50,971 nucleotides of DNA from an uncultured Clostridium sp. (GCA_948467875.1 CAOKFZ010000011.1:1-50971), one strand, 5' to 3'; shown: positions 1 to 9,709, counted from the stretch's first letter. Numbers and translations: made by a program. The notes: generated by a model not told the origin, from the sequence alone.

Positions 1-75
1 TGGCTCGGGTGGTTAGATTCGAACTAACGCATGTCGGAGTCAGAGTCCGATGCCTTACCGCTTGGCGACACCCGA
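1..75 (-). tRNA. tRNA-Gln (anticodon CTG)
   Basis: A complete cloverleaf can be folded on the minus strand. The acceptor stem TCGGGTG pairs with CACCCGA, the D stem is GCC/GGC, the anticodon stem TCGGA/TCCGA encloses the loop CTCTGAC (anticodon CTG, reading CAG), and the T stem GTTAG/CTAAC carries the TTCGAAT loop. The discriminator is G and an encoded CCA ends at the window edge. Identity follows from the anticodon and the close match to bacterial tRNA-Gln. Confidence 0.93.
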
Positions 76-161
76 ATAAATGTTAGGTGCAGACATTCGC
101 ATACTGACGTTGTAACTCGCTTACGCTCGAACAACCTCAGCAGCTTGGCGACACCCGAATA
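60..161. repeat. 19-bp direct repeat copying the 5' end of tRNA-Gln
   Basis: The 19 bases at 60-78 (the tRNA 5' end plus three flanking bases) recur exactly at 143-161. About 64 bp separate the copies and include a weak hairpin near 109-135 (GTTGT/ACAAC). Upstream of the tRNA there is thus a fragment of its first 16 nucleotides. It could be a decayed second tRNA copy or the footprint of a small insertion at the tRNA end. No gene is visible between 76 and 282. Confidence 0.6.
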
Positions 162-282
162 TTTAAAAATTCACACAATTTTCACAAATTCTCCATTCAA
201 AATTCATAATTGTGTGTCCATTTTTGGTAAATTAGGGTTGATATAGGCATCAACCCACACTTTTTTATTTTTATCACAAATT

Positions 283-1221
283 TTACAAATTGTCTATACT
301 TTTGACACATTTTTTTAGTTTTTCTGCATTTAATTCAAAATAATCCAACAACTCTTCTGCTTTTCCAGATTTCCCAAAAGTGTCCTGCATGCCTAAACGC
401 ATTAATTTTGTTGGATATTCTTCTGTCAAAACTTCTGCAATCGCTGTTCCTAGACCACCAATCACACTATGATCCTCAATGGAAATCAATTGTTTCGTCT
501 CTTTTGCACATTTTACAATCGTTTCTCTGTCAATTGGCTTAATCGTATGAATATCAACAACTCTAACGTATTTTCCCTCTTGTTCCAACATTTCCTTGGC
601 TTCTAACGCTCTGGATACCATAATTCCTGTAGCAAAAATTGTGGCATCTGTCCCTTCTCCATGCACAACTGCTTTTCCAAATGTAAAATCCTTTTCCTCA
701 TAAATCACGGGACTAGCCAATCGACACAATCGAATATAGACTGGACCAGCTATTTTTGACGCTTCTTCAATCGCCCATTTGGTCTGCAAATCATCTGATG
801 GACACATCACTCTCATATTCGGCAAACCTCGCATCAAACCAATATCCTCTAGCATTTGGTGTGTCGCGCCATCCTCTCCAACTGTTACTCCTGCATGCGT
901 TCCTGCTATTTTTACATTCAAATTGGGATAGCAAATACTATTTCGGATTTGGTCATAACTTCTACCAGTCGCAAACATCGCAAATGTTGCTGCAAAGGGG
1001 ATTTTGCCACAACTTGCTAGTCCTGCTGCAGTTGACATCATATCTTGTTCTGCAATTCCCATATCAAAAAAGCGCTCTGGAAATTCTTTTGCAAAAATAC
1101 TTGTTTTTGTGGCAGCCGACAAATCGGCATCTAAAACAACAATTTTTTCATTTTCTTTTCCTAATTCTGCCAAACTTTCTCCAAAACTTTGACGAGTTGC
1201 TATTTTTTTATTCAATCTCAT
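283..1221 (-). CDS. transketolase, C-terminal subunit
   Basis: This is the C-terminal half of a split transketolase (pyrimidine-binding and C-terminal domains), which with the N-terminal subunit at 1854-2660 moves two-carbon units between sugar phosphates in the pentose phosphate pathway. Visible family features are GIAEQDMMSTAAGLA, FATFA-type residues and GVTVGEDGATHQ, where the histidine and glutamate contact thiamine diphosphate. The open frame extends upstream to 1248, but I chose the ATG at 1221 because it follows AAAGGAGAAG at proper spacing and starts a normal N-terminus. The gene overlaps the HAD gene by 14 bp, suggesting translational coupling. Separate N- and C-terminal transketolase genes are common in Firmicutes. 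Confidence 0.93.
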   Translation of the reverse strand: MRLNKKIATRQSFGESLAELGKENEKIVVLDADLSAATKTSIFAKEFPERFFDMGIAEQDMMSTAAGLASCGKIPFAATFAMFATGRSYDQIRNSICYPNLNVKIAGTHAGVTVGEDGATHQMLEDIGLMRGLPNMRVMCPSDDLQTKWAIEEASKIAGPVYIRLCRLASPVIYEEKDFTFGKAVVHGEGTDATIFATGIMVSRALEAKEMLEQEGKYVRVVDIHTIKPIDRETIVKCAKETKQLISIEDHSVIGGLGTAIAEVLTEEYPTKLMRLGMQDTFGKSGKAEELLDYFELNAEKLKKCVKSIDNL

Positions 1222-1822
1222 AATCTTCTCCTTTATAAATCTTTTCAAATGTATTTTTTATATTATCTCCTGTTACACAATAACCATTTATTTCACAACT
1301 TTTTGCACTTAATATATTTTCGCTGTTATCATCAAAAAAATAGATTTGATACGGCGATATTTTTAATTTCTCTATTACTGTTTCGTATATTCTCTTATCT
1401 GGCTTGTTCATATGCATTTCATAAGACAAAAATAACTCATCAAATTTCGATACATCGTATATGGTTTTAAACCAATCAAAATCAATTTTTCTTAAATTAG
1501 ATAAAAGGCATACTTTCTTTCCATCTTTTTTCAAATTTTCTATCACATCAACCGTTTCTTTAAAAAGTCCATTTTTGGCATCTTTATAAATTTTTTTATA
1601 TTCTTCTATTGTTTTTCGACTTTTGGCAAATGCTAACAATTTTTCAATATGCGTTTCGTCTGATATAAGCCCTTTGTGGGCATCTATTACAGAATAATCT
1701 TTCTGAAAAAACATAAGAAATTCTTGATAGGAAATCCCACATTCTAACTTTTCATAAAGCTTTTCCACATTCATTGGTATGACTAATACATTTCCCAAGC
1801 CAAATATATACACATCATCCAT
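1208..1822 (-). CDS. HAD-superfamily protein lacking the nucleophilic aspartate
   Basis: The 204-residue protein resembles YihX-type HAD phosphatases. It has motif II LLSNL, the motif III lysine in MNKPDKRIY and motif IV FFDDNSENI. Motif I, usually IFDLGNV, reads IFGLGNV here (residues 6-12): the codon for the nucleophilic Asp is GGC instead of GAC, a single-base difference. Without that Asp the usual phospho-enzyme intermediate cannot form, so the protein may be inactive or regulatory, or the base may be an error. It sits between the two transketolase halves and overlaps the downstream one. Its substrate is unknown; sugar phosphates would be a guess from context. Confidence 0.8.
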   Translation of the reverse strand: MDDVYIFGLGNVLVIPMNVEKLYEKLECGISYQEFLMFFQKDYSVIDAHKGLISDETHIEKLLAFAKSRKTIEEYKKIYKDAKNGLFKETVDVIENLKKDGKKVCLLSNLRKIDFDWFKTIYDVSKFDELFLSYEMHMNKPDKRIYETVIEKLKISPYQIYFFDDNSENILSAKSCEINGYCVTGDNIKNTFEKIYKGEDYEIE

Positions 1823-1853
1823 TTTAACAAAATCTTTTTTCTAAATAGTACAC

Positions 1854-2660
1854 TTAAATTTCAAGCTCCTTCATTGCCATTTCATATTCTTCTCTTAAAG
1901 GTGCTTTTCCATGCCAGCCAGCTTGATTTTCCATAAAAGAAACACCTTTGCCTTTCACTGTTTTCGCAATAATTGCTGTTGGTCTACCTTTTGCAGTTCT
2001 CGCTTTTTCAAAAGCCCCTAAAATTTCCTCTATATCATGTCCATCAATATTGATAACATTGAAACCAAAACTTTTGAACTTTTCATCAATTGGCACAGAA
2101 TTCATGACTTCCGTAATTTTCCCGTCAATTTGCAAATTGTTATAATCTACAATCGCACATAAATTATCTAACTTGTAATGACTTGCTGTCATAGCTGCTT
2201 CCCAAATTTGCCCTTCCTCAATCTCGCCGTCACCCATAATGCAATAAACGCGGTAGTCTCTTTGGTCCAATTTAGCAGCCAACGCCATACCATTTGCCGC
2301 AGATAAACCTTGTCCCAAAGAACCAGTCGACATATCTACACCTGGAATTTTTTTCATATCAGGATGTCCTTGCAAAATACTGTCAATCTTACGGAAACCT
2401 TTCAAATCTTCCTTTGCCAAAAATCCTTTTTCTGCCAAAGTAGCATATAAAGCAGCGGACGCATGTCCTTTTGACAAAACTAGCCTATCTCGATTTTCAT
2501 CTTTCGGATTATTGACGTCCACCCTCATCTCCGAAAAATACAAACATGTCAATAAATCCACGCATGACAAAGCTCCTCCAGGGTGACCTGAAGAAGCCTC
2601 ATATATCATTTCAACAATATTTCTTCTAATATTTAACGCTTTGCTTTGTAAATCCTCCAT
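1854..2660 (-). CDS. transketolase, N-terminal subunit
   Basis: This is the thiamine-diphosphate-binding half of the split transketolase. It shows the early histidine motif SGHPGGALSCVD, the ThDP/Mg motif GDGEIEEGQIWEAAM, and the later H in AGWHGKAP. The open frame begins at 2735, but the ATG at 2660 is preferred: it follows a purine-rich AAGGAAG site and begins MEDLQSKALNIRRNI, like family members. The HAD gene lies between this gene and the C-terminal half, so the heteromeric enzyme is encoded by genes separated by one inserted reading frame. Confidence 0.93.
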   Translation of the reverse strand: MEDLQSKALNIRRNIVEMIYEASSGHPGGALSCVDLLTCLYFSEMRVDVNNPKDENRDRLVLSKGHASAALYATLAEKGFLAKEDLKGFRKIDSILQGHPDMKKIPGVDMSTGSLGQGLSAANGMALAAKLDQRDYRVYCIMGDGEIEEGQIWEAAMTASHYKLDNLCAIVDYNNLQIDGKITEVMNSVPIDEKFKSFGFNVINIDGHDIEEILGAFEKARTAKGRPTAIIAKTVKGKGVSFMENQAGWHGKAPLREEYEMAMKELEI

Positions 2661-2686
2661 TTTTTCTTCCTTTCTTCCTTCGTTTT

Positions 2687-3328
2687 TTATAATAAACCTA
2701 CAATACATAACCAACCAAGTCCGTAGCCCCACCATGGAATGCTACTTAAGAAAAATACACTCCAATTCCAGAAACTACTTCCTGCACTTTTTACATTGGT
2801 CCAGCTAAACATATCTGTTAATTTGGTTCCAAAAATAGTAACATCTGTTAAATCAATACCAAGCCCGAAAACATTACTCAAATCAATTTCCCAACCTAAA
2901 ACATTAACAATATTGGTTTTGTCTGGCAGAGTTGTTGCTATTGAAATGGCGTAACTATCAATATTGTTTGCTTTAAATTTGATAGCAAAATTTTTGGTAC
3001 TATCTGGTGCCATTTGACGAATTTCTACATATTCTGTATCTGCTAACAAATCTCGCTCATTATATAATTCTATTTTTAAATAACATTGATTGACTGCAAC
3101 ACCTGTTGAATTTCTCAAATCAAAACTCATATAGCCATTCACATTCGAGGCTTTTGTTGTCATATTTTCGAGCTGAAAATAATTGCCTGTCCTTGTATAA
3201 TAGCCATCAAACTCGCCATGAATACTAGAATACATGGCGAGTAATAATCCATTTTCCAATACCATAGATAGTGCGAAAAATCCTACAATCAATAAGACAT
3301 ATATAAGAAAAGTTTTCATTCTATCCAT
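2687..3328 (-). CDS. membrane-anchored protein of unknown function
   Basis: I do not recognise this 213-residue protein. Residues 7-32 form a hydrophobic N-terminal anchor. The middle (about 40-135) is a beta-rich extracytoplasmic-looking domain with alternating polar and hydrophobic residues, similar in style to FxLyD-type domains (CYLKIELYN, VEIRQMAPDS, FAIKF). The C-terminus (about 188-213) is rich in Trp and Gly and hydrophobic, so it may be a second membrane segment. It lies between the M23 peptidase and the transketolase genes in the same direction, with 26 bp to the next start. Confidence 0.6.
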   Translation of the reverse strand: MDRMKTFLIYVLLIVGFFALSMVLENGLLLAMYSSIHGEFDGYYTRTGNYFQLENMTTKASNVNGYMSFDLRNSTGVAVNQCYLKIELYNERDLLADTEYVEIRQMAPDSTKNFAIKFKANNIDSYAISIATTLPDKTNIVNVLGWEIDLSNVFGLGIDLTDVTIFGTKLTDMFSWTNVKSAGSSFWNWSVFFLSSIPWWGYGLGWLCIVGLL

Positions 3329-3352
3329 AATTTTCCCCTTTTGGTTTATTTT

Positions 3353-4417
3353 TTAGTATAAATAATCTTCTGGATTAAGTGGTGTTCCATTTTGTCTAAT
3401 TTCTAAATGCAAATGTGGTCCTGTGGAATTTCCTGTCGAACCAACTGCTGAAATAACTGTATGACAATCAACTTGCTGTCCAACTGCTGCATAAATCACA
3501 CTACAATGTGCATAATAGGATTCAATTCCATTTCCATGGTTGACAATGACTAAATTTCCATACGAACCCTTTCTTTGTGCACAAGTAACAGTTCCAGGTG
3601 CAATTGGCGTAATCGGCGTTCCAGAAGATGTCGCAATATCAAGTCCTGTATGACTACCTGAACGAATGGAACTTCTGCTACCATATCTTGATGTAATACT
3701 ACCACTTACTGGTTTTGCCAAATTAATTCCTGCAATCGTTCCTACACTTTGTACTGTTTTAGTTGAAATGATTTTCTTTTTTGCTTCCTCTTGTGCCGTT
3801 TTACGTTTGGTTTCTTGTGCTTCATTGTATGCTGTGATTTTGGCTACTTTAAAGGTATTTAAAATACCAGAAGCCTCCTGCGCTGATTGTAATTGTAAAT
3901 TATCTGTGTATTCCTCAATAATTCCTATATTGAAACCAATCCTGTCAGCATCAATATCTGATTTTAAAGTTTCTACAATATTTTTGGCTTCTTCTTGTGT
4001 AGAAACAGATGCCTGTTTTACACCATCGACTGTTACTGCATAGGTTCTATACGTTGTTTTCACGGTTGCCTCTAAAGCCAATAAAATTTCTTCTTCTTTA
4101 GTTTGTTTGTCCCTATTAATTAGTTTTAATTCATATTCTGGCATTGCTGTCTTCTCTCGAAAAGCTACATTTCCAGAAATATTCTCAATATAGTTTTTAT
4201 ATTCTAATTCTAAATTTTCTTTATTTTCAATATAACCTAACTTTTCACCTAATAATTCTACTTCATAAGCTGGCTTATATTTAATCCATACCACAAGGCT
4301 TATGATTAAGGCTCCAAATATTGTTATTTCTAGGGCTTTTGCAATCTCTTTTGTGTAATGTTTAACCCATTGTAATAAAATAAACTTCACTCCTTTTCTT
4401 TGCGGTTTTACACACAT
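3353..4417 (-). CDS. M23-family cell-wall endopeptidase, membrane anchored
   Basis: The protein (up to 354 residues) has a transmembrane segment around residues 28-48, a long middle region (about 50-235) and a C-terminal LytM/M23 domain. The zinc ligands are visible in HTGLDIA (His and Asp) and HLHLE (second His), and the last residues NPEDYLY match the family end. It probably cleaves peptidoglycan cross-bridges. The start is uncertain. The ATG at 4417 lies only 8 bases from a good -10 box, so an mRNA would be almost leaderless, whereas a strong AAAGGAG sits inside the frame with only GTG (overlapping it) or ATT 8 bases downstream as candidate starts. Confidence 0.85.
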   Translation of the reverse strand: MCVKPQRKGVKFILLQWVKHYTKEIAKALEITIFGALIISLVVWIKYKPAYEVELLGEKLGYIENKENLELEYKNYIENISGNVAFREKTAMPEYELKLINRDKQTKEEEILLALEATVKTTYRTYAVTVDGVKQASVSTQEEAKNIVETLKSDIDADRIGFNIGIIEEYTDNLQLQSAQEASGILNTFKVAKITAYNEAQETKRKTAQEEAKKKIISTKTVQSVGTIAGINLAKPVSGSITSRYGSRSSIRSGSHTGLDIATSSGTPITPIAPGTVTCAQRKGSYGNLVIVNHGNGIESYYAHCSVIYAAVGQQVDCHTVISAVGSTGNSTGPHLHLEIRQNGTPLNPEDYLY

Positions 4418-4425
4418 ATATATTA

Positions 4426-4454
4426 ATTATACCATATTTTTTCAAATTTTGCAA
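4426..4454 (-). promoter_or_regulatory. sigma-A-type promoter for the M23 peptidase gene
   Basis: On the minus strand the -35 TTGCAA (4449-4454) is followed after 17 bp by a consensus -10 TATAAT (4426-4431). Transcription would begin near 4419, immediately beside the first ATG of the peptidase frame. Confidence 0.6.
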
Positions 4455-4576
4455 TTCAAAATTTATGGTTTTAACCTATTTTTTGCATATTTTTGTAAAA
4501 TTATACTTTATTTTTATTGGATTTTTTTGCCATTACTCTATTTTTCTTACGTTTTCTCTTTTTTTCTTGTTTTTTG

Positions 4577-7500
4577 TTAATTCAGTTGCATTGATAATAA
4601 TTTACTAATTCCTTTTTCCTCCATTGTGATACCATAAACCGTATTGGCTACTTCCATCGTTCCTTTTCGGTGTGTGATGACTAAAAATTGCGTTTTTTCG
4701 CACAATGTTTTCAAATATTCTGCAAATCTAGCTACATTGACATCATCTAGCGCTGCCTCAATTTCGTCTAGCACACAAAAAGGAGAAGGATTGATTTTCA
4801 AAATAGCAAACAACAAGGCGATAGCAATAAAGGCTCTTTCTCCTCCTGAAAATGCTGCCAAATTTTGAATGGCTTTACCAGGTGGCTGTACTTTGATTTC
4901 AATCCCGCCTTCTAAGACTTTTTCTTTATTTTCTAGTACCAATTCTGCTCTTCCGCCACCAAATAATTCTTTAAATACAATATCAAAATTTTTGTTAATT
5001 ACTTTAAACTGCTCTTCAAATTGAACTTGCATGGTTGCTGTCATTTCTTGAATGACTTTTCGCAATTTTTCCATGGAATTTTCCAAATCCAGTCTTTGCT
5101 CACTTAAGAAATCATATCTTTCTTTAGCTTCTTTATAACGTTCAATCGAATCAATGTCAACACTTCCTAAATCGCGAATTTCATTTCTTAAATTTGTCAC
5201 TTGTTTTTGCACTTCAACAGGATTTTCAATTTTTTCGACATTTTCTACTGTATTTGGCGTCAGTTCATATTCTTCCCACATTTTGTTAATTAATTGATTT
5301 TGTTCTAATTCAATTTTAGACTTTTTCATTTCCAATTTTGTCATTTGTGTTTTTAGTTCCTCTACTTTGCTACTTTGCTCTTCACTTTCTTGCTCTAGAT
5401 TTTTTAATTTTTCATTTTTCTGAGTTCTTTCGCCTTTCAAATTTTCTACCTTTTCTGTGGCATGTTCTACTTCTTTTGCTAACAACTCTATTTGATTCTT
5501 TAAAGCTTCAATTTTAGCAGTTAATTCTTGATTTTCTACTTCAATTTTTTGCATCAATTCTTTTTTGGTCTGAATGGCTTCTTGGCTTTCTTTCATTTCT
5601 TGATGAATTCTGGCTAGTATTTCATCTAGCGAATTTTCGCCTTCGTCAAAAGATGATACCGATATTTTCAAATTCGTTATTTCGCTATTTAAACCATCCA
5701 TATAACTCTGATTATCCTTGTTTAAATTCGTATATTCCTCTATGATAACTGTTAGTTCATTATTTTCTTTCTCTATCTTATTCACTTGAGTTTCAAAATG
5801 TTCCTGTTTTTGCAAATTTTCTTGTTTTTCTTTTTCATTTATTTGCAAATTTTCTCTTAATCCCGCAAGTTTGGTCTCTAATTTCTCAATTTCTAAGCCA
5901 AGCGTTTCTTGTTTTTGTTTTTCAGTAGCATACAAAATTTCTACTTCTTGGAACTTTTTTTGCTTTTCTTCAAAAGAATTCAAAATTTCTGTAATACTTT
6001 TTTCATACGCTTCCTTTTCTTGCTTGATGGCTGCGATTTTCTCCTCTAAATTTTTCAATTCGACTTCTAATTTTTTAATTTCCGTCTCTCTACCTAAAAT
6101 ACTAGCTGTTTTAGGTGCCACAGAACCACCAGAAATCATGCCTGAAGGATTAATCACATCCCCACCAAGTGTCACAATTTTGAAACTATATTTATTCTTT
6201 TTCGCCAAACTAATTGCAGCATCCATATTTTCAACAATGACGGTTTTGCCCAACAAATTAAAAATAATTCCCTCATATTGTTTGTCAGCTTTTACCAAAT
6301 CTGAAGCAATCCCAATATAGCCCTGCATTCCAGTCGCATTAATATTGCTCAATTTATGACCTTTCACAGACTGAATTGGCAAAAATGAAGCACGACCAAT
6401 TTTATTTTCTTTTAAATATTCCACCAATTTTTTGGCATCTTCTTCCGCATCTGTGACAATGTTTTGAAGACTAGCCCCCAAGGTCATTTCAATCGCAGTT
6501 TGATATTTCTCCTCAACTGAAATCAAATTTGCGACCACACCATGAACGCCTTTGGCAAGAGCTGTATTATTTTCAATCGCCTTCATCAAAGTTTTTACAC
6601 TTTTGCTGTAACCTTCTTTTTCCTTTTCCGTCTCAATCAAAAATTTGCATCGAGAATCTTTCATACGAAACTCTGTTTGTGCCTGATTTATCTTTTCATC
6701 AAACTCTTTTAACTTTTCGCCACTTTCCTCTTTTTTTTGTTTGATTTCTTGCAAGGATTTTTCTAATTCATTTTTTCGTTTTTCCATTTCGTGAAACTCT
6801 TTTGCCAAATCATCTCTCGTGGTACGCGAAGCATCCAAATCCGAAATCGTATCTTGAATTTGATTTTTTAGCGTATTTTCCTGTTTATTCAAATTCTCAA
6901 AATTGGCCTGTTCCAATGCTTTATCATTCAAAATTTCATATTTCGCATCTATATTGGCTTCGACTTTTTTCTTTTTTTCCTCTATTTCAAGTGCTTGAGC
7001 AGAAAGAGTTTGGCTATATTTTGCTAATTCCTCTTCTTTTTCTTTGAGCTCACTTTCATATCTCTCACGATTAGATAGCATATCTTCTTTTCGCTCTAAT
7101 TTTTGCGTTTTTTCTTCTTCTAATTGGACATTTTTCTGTTCCAATTCTTTGATGTCTATCTGATAACGTTCTGCATTGGTAAGATTATTGGAAATTCTTT
7201 CTTGATTAATTCCGATTTCGCTATTGATTTGTTCCCTTTTTTGCGAACTTTCAAATCCACTATTTTGGATTTTTTCAATTTCCTCAATTAATTGGTCAAT
7301 CGTTTCCTTTACCGCTTCTTTTTCTATTTGAATCTGGTTTGCCTTTTCCTCTTCTCTTACTTTCTGTGTCTCAAAAATGTCCCCATTTTCTTCCAGCTCT
7401 TTGATTTTCACTTTAAATTCCTCAATATTATGAACAAACAAGCCAACTTCGATTTTCTTTAGTTCTTCTCTCAAATTCAAAAATTTCTTTGCCTTTTCGG

Positions 7501-8125
7501 ATTGACCTTTGAGTGGATTTAAATTCGTTTCCAATTCTGTAATAATGTCATTTACCCTTAGCAAATTGAGTTTCGTATTTTCCAGTTTTTTCTCAGACTC
7601 TTCCTTGCGCCTTCGATATTTAATGATGCCTGCTGCCTCTTCAAAAATATGCCTTCTGTCTTCGGATTTGTTACTCAAAATCTCATCAATTTTGCCTTGT
7701 CCAATAATCGAATAACCATCTTTGCCAATTCCCGTATCCATGAACAATTCCTGAATATCTTTCAGGCGACATGGTGTTTTGTTGATAAAATAGCCTGATT
7801 CGCCACTTCGGTAAACTTTTCTTGTCACAATCACTTCATTATACTCAATTGGCAATTTCCCATCTTGGTTATCAAAAACAAGCGAACCTTCTGCAAAACC
7901 AAGCGATTTTCTATTTTGGGTTCCGACAAAAATAATATCTTCAATTTTAGCACCACGCAAAGTTTTCATACTTTGCTCCCCCAAAATCCAGCGAATGCAA
8001 TCCGAAATATTGCTTTTTCCTGAACCATTTGGTCCAATCACAGTCGTAATTCCTGGCATAAATTCCAACACCGTTTTATCCGCAAAAGACTTAAATCCAT
8101 ACATCTCTAATCTTTTTAAATACAT
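4577..8125 (-). CDS. smc: chromosome segregation protein SMC
   Basis: At 1182 residues it has the standard SMC architecture: an N-terminal Walker A GPNGSGKS (about 32-39), a coiled coil, a globular hinge (about 520-670, including GVHGVV and GGDVINPSGMISGG), a second coiled coil, and a C-terminal head with signature FSGGERAFIAIALLFAI and Walker B FCVLDEIEAALDD. It dimerises and with ScpAB compacts and resolves replicated chromosomes. The ribosome-binding site is weak and the start MYLKRLEMYGFKSFA is typical. The frame contains no CGG codon. serS is 18 bp upstream. Confidence 0.97.
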   Translation of the reverse strand: MYLKRLEMYGFKSFADKTVLEFMPGITTVIGPNGSGKSNISDCIRWILGEQSMKTLRGAKIEDIIFVGTQNRKSLGFAEGSLVFDNQDGKLPIEYNEVIVTRKVYRSGESGYFINKTPCRLKDIQELFMDTGIGKDGYSIIGQGKIDEILSNKSEDRRHIFEEAAGIIKYRRRKEESEKKLENTKLNLLRVNDIITELETNLNPLKGQSEKAKKFLNLREELKKIEVGLFVHNIEEFKVKIKELEENGDIFETQKVREEEKANQIQIEKEAVKETIDQLIEEIEKIQNSGFESSQKREQINSEIGINQERISNNLTNAERYQIDIKELEQKNVQLEEEKTQKLERKEDMLSNRERYESELKEKEEELAKYSQTLSAQALEIEEKKKKVEANIDAKYEILNDKALEQANFENLNKQENTLKNQIQDTISDLDASRTTRDDLAKEFHEMEKRKNELEKSLQEIKQKKEESGEKLKEFDEKINQAQTEFRMKDSRCKFLIETEKEKEGYSKSVKTLMKAIENNTALAKGVHGVVANLISVEEKYQTAIEMTLGASLQNIVTDAEEDAKKLVEYLKENKIGRASFLPIQSVKGHKLSNINATGMQGYIGIASDLVKADKQYEGIIFNLLGKTVIVENMDAAISLAKKNKYSFKIVTLGGDVINPSGMISGGSVAPKTASILGRETEIKKLEVELKNLEEKIAAIKQEKEAYEKSITEILNSFEEKQKKFQEVEILYATEKQKQETLGLEIEKLETKLAGLRENLQINEKEKQENLQKQEHFETQVNKIEKENNELTVIIEEYTNLNKDNQSYMDGLNSEITNLKISVSSFDEGENSLDEILARIHQEMKESQEAIQTKKELMQKIEVENQELTAKIEALKNQIELLAKEVEHATEKVENLKGERTQKNEKLKNLEQESEEQSSKVEELKTQMTKLEMKKSKIELEQNQLINKMWEEYELTPNTVENVEKIENPVEVQKQVTNLRNEIRDLGSVDIDSIERYKEAKERYDFLSEQRLDLENSMEKLRKVIQEMTATMQVQFEEQFKVINKNFDIVFKELFGGGRAELVLENKEKVLEGGIEIKVQPPGKAIQNLAAFSGGERAFIAIALLFAILKINPSPFCVLDEIEAALDDVNVARFAEYLKTLCEKTQFLVITHRKGTMEVANTVYGITMEEKGISKLLSMQLN

Positions 8126-8143
8126 CTATTTTTCCTCTTTACC

Positions 8144-9436
8144 TTATTTCGCCTTTGGCGGCTCCAACTTTTTCTTGTTTCCCATATACTTCCATAAAAC
8201 TTCTGGAATATCCACACTTCCATCTTGGTTATAATGATTTTCCAAAAAAGCAATCAACATTCTTGGCGGCGCAACTACTGTATTATTCAGCGTATGTGGA
8301 TAATAATTTCCTTTTTCGCCTTTGACACGAATCCCCAAACGACGACTTTGTGCATCTGTCAAATTTGAGCAACTTCCTACCTCAAAATATTTTTGTTGCC
8401 TTGGGCTCCAAGCTTCCACATCCACGCTTTTCGCCTTCAAATCTGCCAAATCGCCACTACAACATTCTAATGTCCTAACTGGAATATCGAGACTTCGGAA
8501 CAACTCAACTGTAAATTGCCACATTTTATCATACCATTCGTAACTTTGTTCTGGCTCACAGACAACAATCATTTCCTGTTTCTCAAATTGATGAATTCGA
8601 TACACACCGCGCTCCTCAATACCATGTGCGCCTTTTTCCTTTCTAAAACAAGGAGAATAAGAGGTCATGGTATATGGCAAATTTTCTGGTTTCAAAATTT
8701 GACCTTTGAACTTACCAATCATTGAATGCTCGCTAGTTCCAATTAAGTACAAATCTTCGCCTTCAATTTTGTACATCATAGCATCCATTTCTTCAAAACT
8801 CATCACGCCAGTTACCACATCACTACGAATCATAAATGGTGGCACACAATACGTAAAACCTTTCTCAATCATAAAGTCACGTGCATACGTAATGATTGCA
8901 GAATGAAGCTGGGCAACATCGCCCATCAAATAATAAAAACCGTTTCCTGCCACACGGCGTGCACTATCCAAATCAAGTCCAGACAAACGTTCCATAATTT
9001 CCGCATGATACGGAATTTCGTAATCTGGCACGACTGGCTCGCCATATTTTTGCACTTCTACATTTTCGCTATCGTCTTTTCCAATTGGCACAGAGCTGTG
9101 CATCATATTGGGAATTTTCATCATAATGTCTGTTACTTTTTGGCGATATTCGCTTTCCAATGTTTCATTTTCTGCCAATTCTTGATTAATTGCATTTACT
9201 TTTGCTTTCTTTTCTTCTGCTTCGTCCTTTTTTCCTTCTGCCATTAATTTTCCGATTTCCTTGCTAAAATTGTTTCGCTGACTACGAAGTTCGTCGCCTT
9301 TTACAATCAATTCTCTACTTTTTTGGTCAAGTTCTAGCACTTCATCTACCAAATCTAATTTGTGCATTTGAAATTTCTTTTTTATATTTTCCTTAACCGC
9401 TTCTGGATTTTCTCTCAAAAATTTAATATCAATCAT
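8144..9436 (-). CDS. serS: seryl-tRNA synthetase
   Basis: The 430-residue class II synthetase charges tRNA-Ser. It begins MIDIKFLRENPEAV, has the antiparallel coiled-coil tRNA-binding arm (about 30-100), motif 2 in FRKEKGAHGIEERG followed by YRIHQFEKQEM, and motif 3 around PRMLIAFLENHY. Length and ends match the family. It is followed by smc and preceded by the DUF1653 gene, 12 bp away, in the same direction. Confidence 0.97.
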   Translation of the reverse strand: MIDIKFLRENPEAVKENIKKKFQMHKLDLVDEVLELDQKSRELIVKGDELRSQRNNFSKEIGKLMAEGKKDEAEEKKAKVNAINQELAENETLESEYRQKVTDIMMKIPNMMHSSVPIGKDDSENVEVQKYGEPVVPDYEIPYHAEIMERLSGLDLDSARRVAGNGFYYLMGDVAQLHSAIITYARDFMIEKGFTYCVPPFMIRSDVVTGVMSFEEMDAMMYKIEGEDLYLIGTSEHSMIGKFKGQILKPENLPYTMTSYSPCFRKEKGAHGIEERGVYRIHQFEKQEMIVVCEPEQSYEWYDKMWQFTVELFRSLDIPVRTLECCSGDLADLKAKSVDVEAWSPRQQKYFEVGSCSNLTDAQSRRLGIRVKGEKGNYYPHTLNNTVVAPPRMLIAFLENHYNQDGSVDIPEVLWKYMGNKKKLEPPKAK

Positions 9437-9448
9437 AGTTTTCTCTCC

Positions 9449-9706
9449 TTAACTAATGTAATTTTTTTGCAAATCTTCACATAATTCAAAACGATGTTTT
9501 TGCCCTGTTATATTATCTGGGCGCTCTGGAATTTCTTCTAAAAACATTGCTTCACGCCTTACCCAAATCCCACAATCAGTTCGGTCATAAATTGGTTTAT
9601 AAACAACCATTCTTTCTTTGGTTTCCGAGTCAAAAGCAATATTTTCCACAAAATAATAATTTCCTTTAAAATGACGATACACTTTTCCAATTTTTACTTC
9701 TTCCAT
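9449..9706 (-). CDS. DUF1653-family protein
   Basis: This 85-residue protein matches the DUF1653 pattern: GKVYRHFKGNYYFV near the N-terminus, then SETKERMVVYKPIY, IWVRREAMF and a short polar tail. The function is unknown. The start ATG follows TTGGAGG, which lies inside the last codons of the upstream DUF951 gene; the two genes are separated by only 3 bp, so they are probably cotranscribed and coupled. Confidence 0.85.
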   Translation of the reverse strand: MEEVKIGKVYRHFKGNYYFVENIAFDSETKERMVVYKPIYDRTDCGIWVRREAMFLEEIPERPDNITGQKHRFELCEDLQKNYIS

Positions 9707-9709
9707 ATT

